From Oncomelania hupensis (Eukaryota > Mollusca > Gastropoda > Littorinimorpha > Pomatiopsidae), in the NCBI GenBank assembly GCA_036898135.1, contig JBAHVR010000314.1, positions 1 to 64,000 of the forward strand: a stretch of DNA of 64,000 nucleotides. The letters are read 5' to 3'. The notes under the pieces were generated by a model. It was not told the DNA's origin and searched no databases. It saw nothing but the letters and a program-made list of their open reading frames with translations. This document shows, piece by piece, positions 35,059 through 47,226 of the stretch. The position numbers and the translations under genes are program-made. The stretch's first letter is position 1, and every line of letters starts with the position of its first letter.

Positions 35059-35479
35059 GTGAGTGACGTCATTATGATGATTATGACGACGATAATGATG
35101 ATGACGATGATGAAGGTGATGGTGTTGATCAGGATGAAGCGAAAAGGATAGAGGGCTGTTTGACGTGGGGATCTATCTAACGTCTTCAGCGAACAAAAAA
35201 CTTTCACGCACTGCTTATAAGATGGAGCACACGTATGTGTTAAAATCTGATTAACTAGCGATAGAGTATGCCAAGATGTTTTGAAGGAACAGTCTATATA
35301 TAGCCAGCATTACAGTAGATGTTATGAATTAACAATCTATATATAGACGATAGTAGGCCTACAGTAGATTTTAGTCTGTATATAGCCAGGAGCTTTGAGC
35401 GCTAATAGTCAACTGACAATGTGCCTGGTATCTTTTTTTTAAATGAGTGTGCAGCACCAGTTATTGATTTGTCTTAGAG

Positions 35480-35722
35480 AAATCACGATGTTGGGTGCAA
35501 TAGTCATGGCAAGCATGATGTTGGGTGCAATAGTCATGGCAAGCATGATGTTGGGTGCAATAGTCATGACAAGCATGATGTTGGGTGCAATAGTCATGGC
35601 AAGCATGATGTTGGGTGCAATAGTCGTGGCAAGCATGATGTTGGGTGCAATAGTCATGGCAAGCATGATGTTGGGTGCAATAGTCATGGCAAGCATGATG
35701 TTGGGTGCAATAGTCATGGATG
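35480..35722. repeat. 30-bp minisatellite (8 copies)
   Basis: Unit gcaagcatgatgttgggtgc followed by aatagtcatg, almost identical throughout. Confidence 0.96.
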
Positions 35723-35934
35723 TTTAGTGGAATATTCAATGGTATCTGATTTGCTTTAGAGAAAGCACGATGGCGGGTGGAATAGTGACGTAAGCAAAGA
35801 CGGTTGGAGCCGCTGAAGGGAGAGCGTGTGCTAACAGGAGTAATCAGCATTGGTGTTGTGTCAGTATCGATTGCTAGAAGCGGTGCGGGGAGCACGTGCT
35901 TTAGTACACAATGCGTATGCGTTGTGTCTGTTTC

Positions 35935-36165
35935 CTACTGTTTGTCACACCGTTTTTATATCCGTCACAAGATCTATTGTTATATCAGTCACATCCTCTG
36001 TGTCATCACAGTGTTTATGTCGTGTCTACTTCATACTGGTCTCTACACAGTTTTTATATCCGTCACAAGATCTGTTGTTATATCAGTCACATCCTCTGGG
36101 TCATCACAGTGTTTATGTCGTGTCTACTTCATACTGGTCTCTACACACTGCGGCACCCTGCTGGT
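35935..36165. repeat. 108-bp direct duplication
   Basis: tttttatatccgtcacaaga to ctggtctctacacag occurs twice with very few differences. Confidence 0.92.
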
Positions 36166-36300
36166 GTTGATTACAGGTAAAAATGGATGTTATCTGGACA
36201 GTGTCGTTGTTTTTGTTGTTGTGTTTGTTGCTGCCGTTGCTTAGACGTTGTGTAGAGTGTAAACGAAGAGGAGGAAGAAGAAGAAGATTATGATGATGAT

Positions 36301-37047
36301 TGTCGCGTCACCCGAGTGGGTTCCGCGACGTTCTGCTCAACACCGAGTGTAAGGAATAGAAACTCAACAAAAGAAACTAACACAAAATGCCAGATGAACA
36401 ATCACACTCTTTTATTCAACAATGACACACACACTCACAGGATAATGGGATACTAAACCACCCTCAACCCCTATCAAGACCCCCAACCCAGTATTTACTA
36501 AACAATTACCTCCCTTGTCAAACTGAAAACCCCAGAACTATATACAAACAGAATGCCCACAACAATATGCAAAAATAGTAACAATCGTTTAAACTTCCGA
36601 TAAATACAATTCTCAACTGATAACGTCCACACCCACGGTGGGAAAGACGGAAGTAGCAACAATCTGTGGACAAATAAAGGGTCTCACTAGTTCGTCCACA
36701 AAACGTAAACATTACATAACAGATACGCCTTCCGCCGTCCGCCATCTTGACCTGTTTATACATGCATCTCAATAACATAATGCACTTCTTAATTCTATAA
36801 TTTATCTCTTCCATGAAACATAGTTGTTTATACAAATATACATAATGATTACAACTGCACTTCCAGTCACACAATAGCGATTCGCCTCATTCGCACTTCC
36901 ATCTTCATCTCTACGTTATAGTACATTATCTCCCTTCATTCACAATTATCTCTATCACGTTATAATACAAACACGCTTCCCTCATATTCATCACCTTCAT
37001 CACCCCTCTCCAACACAGTACATTGTCTCCCTTCCTTCACATTCATC

Positions 37048-37080
<33 letters not shown>

Positions 37081-37976
37081 ACATGCATACTTCATTGTCA
37101 CCCTTTGACCCCGGTTTGGCAACAAAACGACATTATTCATACACATCTTTAACCAAGAAATTGATATGAAAATCATATAAAATCAATAAACTACTATTCA
37201 TCAAAATACATCCCTTTCCCCCTCATTCACCATCATTCATTCACGTACGCAGACTCGGAATGCACTGCCACTAAGGAAAAGAATTGCAGGTTTCAACTCA
37301 CCTTTTAAGTTCTTGGCCTGTGATACAACGATACACGTACACTGCACAACACAACACCAACATTACACCACAGTACAGCACACTACAGCACACTGGTTAT
37401 TAGTCTGAGAGTTCAAGTTCGTTTCTGGCTAATGCTTAGCTATGCACTGGAGCATCTCAATACCGATGAAGTACTTGAGCTTTGGCAGGTACCCAAACGA
37501 GGGCCACACAACCTTAAGACAGAACTCTACAACTATTACTTCCCAATAGATGGCAGTTACAGTCCTCCCACTACAGACCTTTAGACATTCTTGTCCCAAC
37601 GAGGGCGTAAGACCTTGGGTGGTTCGAAACACAACGAACAAGCTACCCTTACAGAAGAACTTACTCTAACCTGACACACAGTCACAAAGTTACTTCTGTC
37701 CAAAAGACCGACTGCTTGCAAAAGCAACCACATTGACTCTGCCAACTAAATCACATACCAGGACACAGGACAGCATCGAGTCGAGCCCAGTAACCCAATT
37801 TCCCCATTTATGCATTATGCTATTTGCGTTAAACACGTGAATCCCACACTTACTTATCTTTCATACACAGTAAAAGAAACTGCCGAATCGACTATGTACA
37901 CTGTATCGCTAGAGATGTGCAACTTTGCACGATATATAACTAACTCTAGCATGTGCGAAAAACTCGTATCGTCAGA
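36301..37976. mobile_element. About 1.68-kb insertion in a GAT tract, LTR-like
   Basis: Begins TGTCGCGTCACCC right after a gatgatgat run and ends near ctcgtatcgtcaga just before another (GAT)n run. ATGAT flanks it on both sides, though this is weak evidence inside a microsatellite. No coding capacity. Its centre matches a fragment at 30060-30412, so it is a dispersed element. A solo LTR is plausible, but the right end is not a clean inverted match. Confidence 0.5.
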
Positions 37977-38074
<98 letters not shown>

Positions 38075-38130
38075 AAGAAGAGAAGGAAGAAGAAGATTAT
38101 GATGATGGTAAGAAGAGGAGGAAGAAGAAG
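37977..38130. repeat. (GAT)n microsatellite with repeated flanks
   Basis: About 32 GAT triplets, followed by two or three copies of aggaagaagaagattatgat. The same word precedes the insertion at 36301, which marks the old continuity of the tract. Confidence 0.95.
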
Positions 38131-38375
38131 ATTATGATGATGAGAAGAAGAATAGGAAAAAGTGTTGGTTTTTTTAAAATAAGGCGCCTACCCTTCGGAT
38201 GTAGTGGCACAAGTTGGGTGGGAATAGGTATGATAAACATACACACACAAATAAAAGTACTCGCATGCAAACACACACACGCACACACACACACGCGCTC
38301 ACACACACATATTTGCAATACATCACAAATGGGTTCATTTAAGAATGTAGGAATCGGAAAGTCATTTTTGATGGA

Positions 38376-38433
38376 AAAGGGTTAGGGCAAGGGTTAGTTG
38401 CAGCGCTGCAACTAGCCCTTACCCTAACCCTTT
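38376..38433. repeat. 58-bp near-perfect palindrome with TTAGGG motifs
   Basis: Two 29-nt arms meet without a loop at GCAGCGCTGC and differ at two positions. The left arm carries GGGTTAGGGCAAGGGTTAG and the right arm ACCCTAACCC. It could extrude as a cruciform. No protein is encoded. Confidence 0.9.
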
Positions 38434-38795
38434 GCTAAACAGTTGATCTAGTTCGTCTCCTATAGGCGACGAAATAGGTCGAATTTTCTTCAAAATTTCT
38501 CCGAAAATTGACTGTATTTTCTCTGTCCCGGATAGAGCACTCTTGTGTACTTAAAACACTCTTATGCACTACAACTGCACTCCCATGCATTAAAAGAGCA
38601 CTCCCGCGCACTTAGAAAAAAGTGGGGTCCTGGAAAAAAGTGGGTTCCAAGCAAATAAACACATTTGTTACTAGATAAGACAAGGTCTGAAACCCATTTG
38701 TGCGTTTTTTCACGTACACAAACACACACACACAAACACGAAACACACTGTCTCTCCCTGTCTGTCTCTCTGTCTCTCTCTCTGAAACCACCTAC

Positions 38796-39332
38796 TAGTG
38801 CTGACGACTGATATTTCAGCTGATGAAAACCACCTACTAGTGCTGACGACTGATAGTTCAGCTGATAAAAACCACCTACTAGTGCTGACGACTGATAGTT
38901 CAGCTGATAAAAACCACCTACTAGTGCTGACGACTGATAGTTCAGCTGATAAAAACCACCTACTAGTGCTGACGACTGATAGTTCAGCTGATAAAAACCA
39001 CCTGCTAGTGCTGACGACTGATAGTTCAGCTGATAAAAACCACCTACTAGTGCTGACGACTGATAGGTCAGCTGATAAAAACCACCTACTAGTGCTGACG
39101 ACTGATAGTTCAGCTGATAAAAACCACCTACTAGTGCTGACGACTGATAGTTCAGCTGATAAAAACCACCTACTAGTGCTGACGACTGATAGTTCAGCTG
39201 ATAAAAACCACCTACTAGTGCTGACGACTGATAGTTCAGCTGATAAAAACCACCTACCAGTGCTGACGACTGATAGTTCAGCTGATAAAAACCACCTACT
39301 AGTGCTGACGACTGATAGTTCAGCTGATAAAA
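38796..39332. repeat. 42-bp minisatellite (13 copies)
   Basis: Unit accacctactagtgctgacg and actgatagttcagctgataa, nearly invariant. The 14-codon open frame is an artefact of the period. Confidence 0.97.
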
Positions 39333-39499
39333 AGGGACAATAAAGCGTTACAAAGATAACTTGTTTAGGTTTGACTTGAATGAAAGAATAAAAACTAAAA
39401 TCAAGTGTAATGTCGCTGTGTGTAAGGTGGTGGTGCGAGCCTTGTCATCGAGAGCTGTCTGACTGGCAACGCCATCACAGGCAATGGGGGTCAGTCAAG

Positions 39500-39600
39500 C
39501 GACCAGTTGTGATTGTCATGGGTGATCAGTTGTGATTGTCATGGGTGATCAGTTGTGATTGTCATGGGTGATCAGTTGTGATTGTCATGGGTGATCAGGC
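39500..39600. repeat. 23-bp repeat (4 copies)
   Basis: Unit gatcagttgtgattgtcatg plus ggt. Confidence 0.93.
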
Positions 39601-39609
39601 TTCTCTCCC

Positions 39610-40770
39610 TTTCCCACCTACAGCATTGTATGTACTGAGTTCTTAAGGCATAGTTGTCCACTGAAATATTTAGTCTCCCTTTTCCTTAAGGACGTTAGTG
39701 GCATTGTCCGTGATCCTAAGTGGGTACCATGGTTAGCTACAGACAGTTGAAATGTGAAGACACAACAGAAAGCTCTGGTACTCGTCAGAAGGGGTTTCTG
39801 TTTTCTGCTGAATGTTATCTGTAACCTATATGTGGTCTGTATTCTGTATGTTATGTGTAGTGTGTAATCTGCAAGTTGTCTACTGCATTGTGTTGACAGC
39901 AAGAACGCTCTTTCAGTCATTGCTCTAACGTCAGTGTTCTTTGTGTACAGTTACTGTTTAGGATGTTCTTTATTCCATTATCAGGTTAATCGACAATCTT
40001 TCGATGCTTCTTCCTTGTCACCTATGTGGACATTGACGTGAAGTGAAACATAGGCCTATATTTATAAAGATGTGAAGCGAAATATAGACCAAAATGGATA
40101 TAGACGCGAGGTGAAACAGTGACCTGTGTGGCTATAGAAGTGAAGTGAAACATAGGAAAGAACGACAGTATCTTGTCTGACCATAGCACTGAAAATGTTA
40201 ATGGTGGAAATTAGGGTAGGTTTGGACGTTTTTTGATGGACAGTGGTGATGTGCTGTGTGACGAGAACTAGACTTATGATGTTGTTTCTGTTTATATGTA
40301 TCAGATTAATTGATGTTGTACCAATCCCTATCCTTTTCAGTACTTAATGGTAAATTATACTATCAAGCATTAAGTTATGGAATAGATTCTGTGAGGTGAA
40401 GGAAGCGATATAAGACTTGCATACAATCATAGGTTTTATGTTTGATCAGAGTGATACGAGCACACCAGTCCTGTAAGCCATTCTGGCCTGCCGCATGTAC
40501 GTGATTGTAGCAATGTAGTCGTTGAATACAGTCTTGTAGAAATGTAGCCGTTGATATGTCTTGCTGTACATCCGGTGTTAACATTATTGTAAGACGTTGA
40601 ATGCCAAGGAACTGCTGTAAGGTTTTGTTAAGTCGATTCCAACTATCTGTGATAACGCTGCGACTGTTCCAACAGTTGACACCTCTCAGGACGATGGAGT
40701 TTACATGCAGAGTTTGTGGGAGCTGGAATAGTTACAGTAGTCAGGGTGTTACGTTGAAACGCGAAGGATA
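39610..40770. other. Intronic stretch, no gene seen
   Basis: Only short random open frames. Weak repeats of a gaagtgaaacatagg word lie near 40030-40160. Confidence 0.6.
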
Positions 40771-40773
40771 GCA

Positions 40774-41390
40774 TGTCTGAAATGCGCACGATAGATCTAA
40801 TCGTTTCGATTTGCAAAGTATTCAATAATGGAGTTTATTTACCTTTGATTTGAGTTTGCGTTGTGGTTAGAAGAAGCTTTGTATAACGTTGATAATTTTC
40901 GTTAGTCGATATTATTGGAGAATTCTCTAGATCTGCGTGTTTACTGTCGATAGAAATTTCCCGATAAATGTCGAAGTTTGAGAACGTTCCGGGAATGTGT
41001 ATAGAGATGTATGACGTAAGTCAGTGATGACGATCTTTAGTTTCATTGGTGGTAGTGCGTCATTTCTACCGTGTTCTAAATTGTTCGGGTGGAGAAAGAG
41101 GCTATATATGTGCCGGACTGTTTTGTGTTGTGGTCGAGATTGTTGATAGTGAGTTGGAAAGTAAAAAGTTGAGAGTGAAAAGGCGATTGTATGCAGTTGT
41201 TGATGTGTGCTGAATAAAAGTGGAAAACTTCATACGAAGACTTTGCCTTGTTGCTGCTGAGTGAGCAGGCTGCGTGGATAAACGAATAAGTTATACCAAT
41301 CAGGATTTCAAGCATCGGGGCTGAATCAGATACTGATAGAAAAACACCAACATCGATTCGAGTGTAACATTTTGGGGGCCAAGCCGGGAT
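40774..41390 (+). mobile_element. Gypsy-family LTR with primer-binding site
   Basis: A 596-bp LTR (TGTCTGAAATGCGCACG to GAGTGTAACA at 41369) is homologous to those at 32399 and 33734. It has a TATA-like ctatatatg near 41102 and a GAATAAAAG polyadenylation signal near 41213. Directly after it TGGGGGCCAAGCCGGGAT (41373-41390) looks like a tRNA-primer binding site, of the kind complementary to tRNA-Pro. It is therefore the 5' end of an element; the body is lost within a few hundred bases (C-rich tract at 41415). Confidence 0.82.
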
Positions 41391-41924
41391 CAGGGTTCAT
41401 TCGTCCTTCTTTCCCCCCCCCCCCCCTTCCTTCCAATTACCAACACACACCCCTTAATGATATGCTGACAAAACGGTTGGATTGGATCACTACTAGCTTG
41501 TTTATCGATTAGAACAGCGCACGGGACAGACTGCGGACGTCTTGATCTTAAGCACCTGTCGTATAGTGGTGTAGTGGTGTAGTCTAGTGCTGTAGTGTAG
41601 TGCTAGTGATGTATTAACTTAGTACAACAAAACACGCGCACGACGAACACGCAAAAATCCGCATAACATTTTGAGATCATTTATGTTTCTGTAGAAAGAC
41701 TCTTCTTTAAAAAAACATGGCGGCATATATGAAAATTAATTCAGCTCACTCTCATAGAGAAATAATATCGCATGTGGGGAGCGCATCCACACCTGAAAAA
41801 AAAAAAAGCTGATATAACCAAGGAATTTGAAATTCCATTATCAACGCTAAGTACCTTCACTGAAAATACAGATGAAAGATTATTCAACGAAATGACAACA
41901 GTTACATTGCATATTACAATTGCC

Positions 41925-42037
41925 CCAGTTACTTTGCCTATGGAAAATTGCCCCAGTTACTTTGCCTATGGAAAATTGCCCCAGTTACTTTGCCTATGGA
42001 AAATTGCCCCAGTTACTTTGCCTATGGAAAATTGCCC
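41925..42037. repeat. 28-bp repeat (4 copies)
   Basis: Unit gccccagttactttgcctat plus ggaaaatt. CA-repeats follow at 42058-42080 and 42275-42322. Confidence 0.95.
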
Positions 42038-42424
42038 CAATGTTGGTAAACAACCATACACACGCACACACACACACACGTGCACACCACAGGCAAATAT
42101 CATCATTTTTATTGTCATATATCTCTCACACACAAAACTATTTATAATACTTTAAACAAAAATTTGACAGACACCATAGCAACATTGATCACAATCACAC
42201 TTGACATAAAAAATATAAAAACATGGACATCAATATATCATAGACAAACCAGTTATTATATAGAATGCTAAAAGAAAGGAAACGCACACACACACACACA
42301 CACACACCTACACACACACACACTCTCAAAGGAAGATACATCAATATATGTTTAAAAGAACATTTTCATTTAAAAAAAAATAATACAGTGAGAAAACAAG
42401 AAACAAGATCTGGCAGTGAGGCTA

Positions 42425-45290
42425 CACCATAGACCCAGTCGCTTGAAATCACTCTTCCCCAAAACGGTAATCTTCAGAAGTTTGAACATTACCGCACTAT
42501 CAGCCTCATCAGCCATCCCAGCAAGGTCCTCCTGAAAGTAATACTCAACAGATTGAAACCCCAAGCTGAACAATTCATAGATGAAGAACAAGCAGGGTTC
42601 AGGGCAGGGCGAAGCACCACCGAACAGATTTTCAACCTCAGAATAATCTGCGAGAAATACCTACAGCACCAACAACATCTATATCATGTGTTTGTAGACT
42701 TCAAGAAAGCGTTTGACCGAGTCTGGCATGCAGCTCTGTGGGCAATCATGAGTGTACAACATCAGCCCTAAAATTATTAAAGTCATCAAAAGCCTGTATG
42801 ACAAGGCTACCAATGCAGTCCTCCACAACAGCGCCATTGGAAACTTTTTCAGAACAATCGGCGTGCGACAAGGATGCCTACTCTCTTCAACGCTTTACAA
42901 CATCTTCCGAGAGCGCATCATGTCAGATGCCCTTGCAGATCACGGAGGCACAGGCAGCATAGGGGGTAGAGCAATATCCAACCTCCGTTTTGCGGATGAC
43001 ATTGATGGATTGGCTTGAGAGAAACAAAAACTTCAACAGCTGGTACAGAGGCTTGACACCACCTCCAGAGCTTATGGAATGGAAATAAGTGCAGAGAAGA
43101 CCAAAATGATGACAAACAACACCAATGGCATCAAAATGGACATCAAAGTCCAAGGCCAATTTCACAACATAGTGCATAGCTTCAAATATTCAGGAGCCAT
43201 TTATCAGACAATCGGTCCTGACAGGATGTCCTCTTTAGGATAGCACAAGCAACTACGGCCCTGATAAGGTTGAAGCCCATTTGGAAAGACAGGACCATCA
43301 GTCTACATTCCAAGGTAAAGCTGCTGCGCTCCTTTGTCATCTCCATCTTCCTATGCGCTTGCGAAACATGGACCCTCAGATTTACAACGAAGAATACAAA
43401 GCATGGAGATGAGGTGTTACAGAAGACTTCTGGGCATTTCCTATACCCAGCACATCACTAAAGATGAAGTCCGACGGACCATCACTCAAGCCATTGGACA
43501 ACACGATGACATGCTCACAGTGGTGAAGAAACAGAAACTCCAATGGTATGACCACGTCAACAGAGCATCAAGCCTTTCAATGCAAGGCACGGCGCAAGGA
43601 GGCAGAAAAAGATGGAGACAGAAAAAGAGGTGGGAGGACAACATTAAAAAATGGACTGGCTTGACACTGAGCGAAGCCATGAGGGTTGCTGAGGAAAGAG
43701 AAAGATGGAGTACTCTTGTTAAACGATCATCTGTAGTGCCCCAATGGCCTTTGAGTTACGGGATAGGATAGGATAGTGTGACGTGGGGTTTTATTGTTGC
43801 TGGACTCTGCACAATGGAATGCTGTAACCCTCTCGTCTTATTCTATGGGGACCGCTAGTGAATCACCCGGTGAATTACCTTAATACATTTATTTGTTTAG
43901 CTCGGTCTGTGTTTAGGCTGGGGTACAGAGATAGATAGAAAAATGGTAAAAGATCACTGTCACACTAGCTTTCACACGGCTATGAATCATATGTAGTCCA
44001 GCCACTTGATAACAGTAAAAATCACACATTTATTTCCTCTTCTCTATACACGATAGTCAGAGTACGAAACTAACTTAAAAGTTCAAATGTCAAGGCGAAT
44101 GGTTCGCTCGCTGATAATCTAGGCAGCTACTTTCTCTTCATCGGGCACTTTCTGCCTTACAGGTCAGAAGTCGTGAAGAGTGGACTACTGTGGTCCTGTT
44201 TATACAGAGTGTTAGTGCACTGTTTCTAGAGCACTTAACTGCGTGGTTGAAGCGCTGCTTTGAGGTTATTTTCTGGTACATGCTGTGTCGTCGTGTAGTC
44301 TTTGACTTTTTGGTACGACGTTTGGGGCTATCTGCGCACGATGCATACGCGTTGACGTGGTTGTTGTCGTTTGCTGAGTTGGGCTCACGATATACCGCCT
44401 GCTCGTCTGTAACATATGAGACGAAATTCTGCACAACTCTGAATAATAGGTCTGTGCAGAGCGTCTCACTGAAAGCCAAAGTAGCACTCAGTGATAGCTC
44501 CACATCTCTATACATAAGCAACGAACATTCTGCTAAGTCCGTGGTCCACTGGAATCTCCACTATAATTTCCTATACATATATAAATATAAATCGTGGCTA
44601 ACTATACACATACAGAAATAAAAATATTATAAACATTCACTGGTATAGCCACTGGTCTGCAAGCATACATACAGGTTAAATAACAGTGGTTCCGTCAGGT
44701 ATACAACATGGCGTCAAACCCGGTCGTACTTGACACGTAGTCGGCTTCTTCACGTGGTCAGGCAAAGTCGGACTAACAATTCAATTCTATGCATAGCAAA
44801 TTCCACAAACATAATTCAACAATAATATAAATACATCACGATGAAACAGAAGTATGTTCATTTACCTGTTCGACAATTTCAGGCCGTGGCTACTTCATTG
44901 AATTCGAATATTTAACAAGCACTGCTTCCCTGGTCTATCAGTGGAGAGATTCTGTCAGAGAGTACTGTGTACTACTGCTCTGTGTTTTCAAACTCGACTG
45001 ACCTCCTACCTGGCTTTGACTGAATCGGCCAGAACTGGTTCTATCCACTCTACCTGTGTCCCGATTGGCTGAACCATCTAAGTGGCTATAAAATTCGAAA
45101 CACCATCGTATGCTGCGATGATGTCACTACACGGCTCGCGTCAGTTCGCAGTGTGTGTACACATCAGTTATACCTTAATAGTCTGCTATAGACTACAGTA
45201 ACCTTCTAAGTTTTACTACTGCTAAACAAGCAAAATCTCAAATAGTGCGGGGTAAACTGGTCTGCTTGTTACAGATAGAATAGGATAGGA
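42425..45290 (+). mobile_element. LINE copy (GGATA-tail family), tail split by a solo LTR
   Basis: Starts at the KP..ITLP-like region (cccagtcgcttgaaatcact) and runs through reverse transcriptase: NRLKPQAEQFIDEEQAGFRA, FVDFKKAFDRVWHAALW and an intact LRFADDIDGLA near 42980. The C-terminus carries LSEAMRVAEERERWSTLV. The body ends at ttacgggataggataggatag (43756-43776). The pentanucleotide tail resumes after the solo LTR, at 45274-45290. Frameshifts near 42895 and 43018 inactivate it. Confidence 0.92.
43777..45273. mobile_element. Solo LTR, 1497 bp, target duplication GATAG
   Basis: TGTGACGTGGGG to GCTTGTTACA, flanked by GATAG at 43772-43776 and 45274-45278. Strongly similar to the element at 51854 (for example ctctgcacaatggaatgct near the start). 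No coding region; the frames over it are short and unconvincing. It sits inside the microsatellite tail of a LINE. Confidence 0.92.
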
Positions 45291-45350
45291 CATGTACGTG
45301 GACGAGAACACACACACACATACACCTCGCACTTTCGAGACTAGGGGGCT

Positions 45351-45356
<6 letters not shown>

Positions 45357-45408
<52 letters not shown>

Positions 45409-45450
45409 GGTGTGTGTATTTGTGTGCGTATATATATATATATATATATC
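45357..45450. repeat. (GT)n and (TA)n microsatellites
   Basis: About 25 GT units and about 10 TA units. Confidence 0.96.
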
Positions 45451-45459
45451 TCAGGCCCC

Positions 45460-46560
45460 CTCCTTTGGTACCCCCCTTCATCTGGTAAAAATCTTCTAAA
45501 ATCAACCCCTTTTGCAACATGACGAGAATACAGTTTGACGTGTTCTGGGCTGTAAATCTCACATCAAAGACTCATTTTAGAGCCACGAAGGGTATAACGA
45601 AATCAAATACACAATTCGGCCACTAAGTCGACTACGTGTACAACAAACTTCGGATATAACTAATGGAGAAAAAATTTCCCTTTGACATTGTGGTAAGCGT
45701 GTTCAAATGTATAGTGCCAGCAGTCGTTTAATTACTTTTAAAGCGTGTGAAGTTAATCTTAAGCCTACAGCGATGTTTGGCAAGCAGTGTTGTTTTATTG
45801 ATAACCTTCACTGCGCTCTCACCCCTGCACTCACAACCAGATGCTGCGCAGGCTTTTCTTCAACACATATGATCTCACCAATGGTCTTCAGTACACTGCT
45901 GTAGGCATGGACTACAAATAACCGAACCGCTCTCTCTCTCTATTTTGAGGCTGGTGTTGCTGTCATTTCGACCCCCTCGGACTAATTTTAAGTCACCCAT
46001 GGACTGGCCTCGAATGGTCATTCTTCTGGGTAATTTTAATTACAGAATTTATTGTTGTTTCATGTGTTTATGTCGCCTGCCCAGCGTCGGTTTTAATGCT
46101 AATTTAGAGACCTGAAGGTCTCCTTTCTTAGATATGGGGAGTAAACCTCAAATTAGATTTTATATTTAGTAAATTTTTTACATTAGCCTCCTTTTACTCA
46201 TTAAAATTCGTTGTTTACAATTTTAAACCCAAACAGAATTTTTTTTAAAATCTTCTTAACATTGTTTTTATTGTAATTACCCCCTCCTCGTCCAAACACA
46301 AACTGAGGCGGACCTGGTCCCCCTCAGTATATATCTTTTTGAAGATTAGGGTGGATAGTCTTAACCCCCCCCCCCCCCTGGTTATTTGTTGTGTCCTTAA
46401 CATAATTTTTATCATAGGACGTTAAGCTTCGCTCTTTATTACTCTCCTCGCAGTGGATTCTTCCGGCTCTGCTCACCGCAGAGCTTTTCACATGGATTGT
46501 GTTTACAGATCTATTATTTTGCATAGTGGTGCAGTTTGTAACGTGTATCTTTTGTCGTGC
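45460..46560. other. Intronic stretch, no gene seen
   Basis: Mostly AT-rich with a C-run at 46363. No exon-like or element-terminal signal was recognised before the THAP fragment. Confidence 0.55.
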
Positions 46561-46562
46561 AG

Positions 46563-46740
46563 TATGCCTGGTGCCAGTTGTACGATTGTGGGTTGTGATG
46601 CTTACAACGGAAAGCACAAGGCGCTTTTGTTTTTCTCCATTCGCCAACCAAAGGACTCTAAGTGGAAGAGATTGTTTAGCCTATTTATTCACGCTGTGAA
46701 TTGTGCAGACAGCAATTTCAACGAAGACCCTGCAAATTAA
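46563..46740 (+). pseudogene. THAP-domain fragment
   Basis: From an ATG, the frame reads MPGASCTIVGCDAYNGKHKA and FFSIRQPKDSKWKRLF, then a stop at 46738. MPG..C-x4-C followed by the K-W spacing matches the first half of the C2CH zinc module of THAP proteins. The second half (C-x2-H and the AVPTIF-type end) is absent, so it is truncated. THAP domains occur in host DNA-binding proteins and in P-type transposases; I favour a transposon or retrocopy relic in this intron. Confidence 0.55.
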
Positions 46741-46744
46741 AAGG

Positions 46745-47226
46745 AACACATACTTTTAAAAAAATACATTACAATTTGTAGTATTGGATGAACCATTTGA
46801 AATGACGTTTTTCAAATATGGGCATCAACACTGAAAATAACATCAATTTGTTAATATGGATCTAGTGGAGCGAGTCATACTTAAAGAATAACAAGCAGTA
46901 TGCAGGTCAATACATTACAAATTGTATACAATGTATACTAGGATACCTGAAACAGTTACGAACAGCATTCTGAAGTCTTCAACTAGAAAACAAAGGCAAC
47001 GTTACTTTGATTCACAAGCGCTTAGCATTGCAAGTATAGACTATATTATGTAGGGTTTATAGACATCAAAACCAAACGTTTGAGGATTTTTGCAAATCTG
47101 CGCTAGACGAGTCCTAAATTGTCATTAAACAACAACAACAACAAAACAACATATGAACAAAATGTACTATATGTATGTCTGTCTATGTTCAAAACTTTTA
47201 TGTTGCGATGTATTCGGGACCCTTTG
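46745..47226. other. Intronic stretch, no gene seen
   Basis: AT-rich with no recognised feature. Confidence 0.55.

Noticed and set aside
40375..40584. 69-codon minus-strand frame as a small gene
   Set aside because: No recognisable domain, no splice context, and length is within chance for this AT content.
44190..44621. 143-codon frame as a host gene
   Set aside because: It lies wholly inside the solo LTR 43777-45273 and has no recognisable domain.
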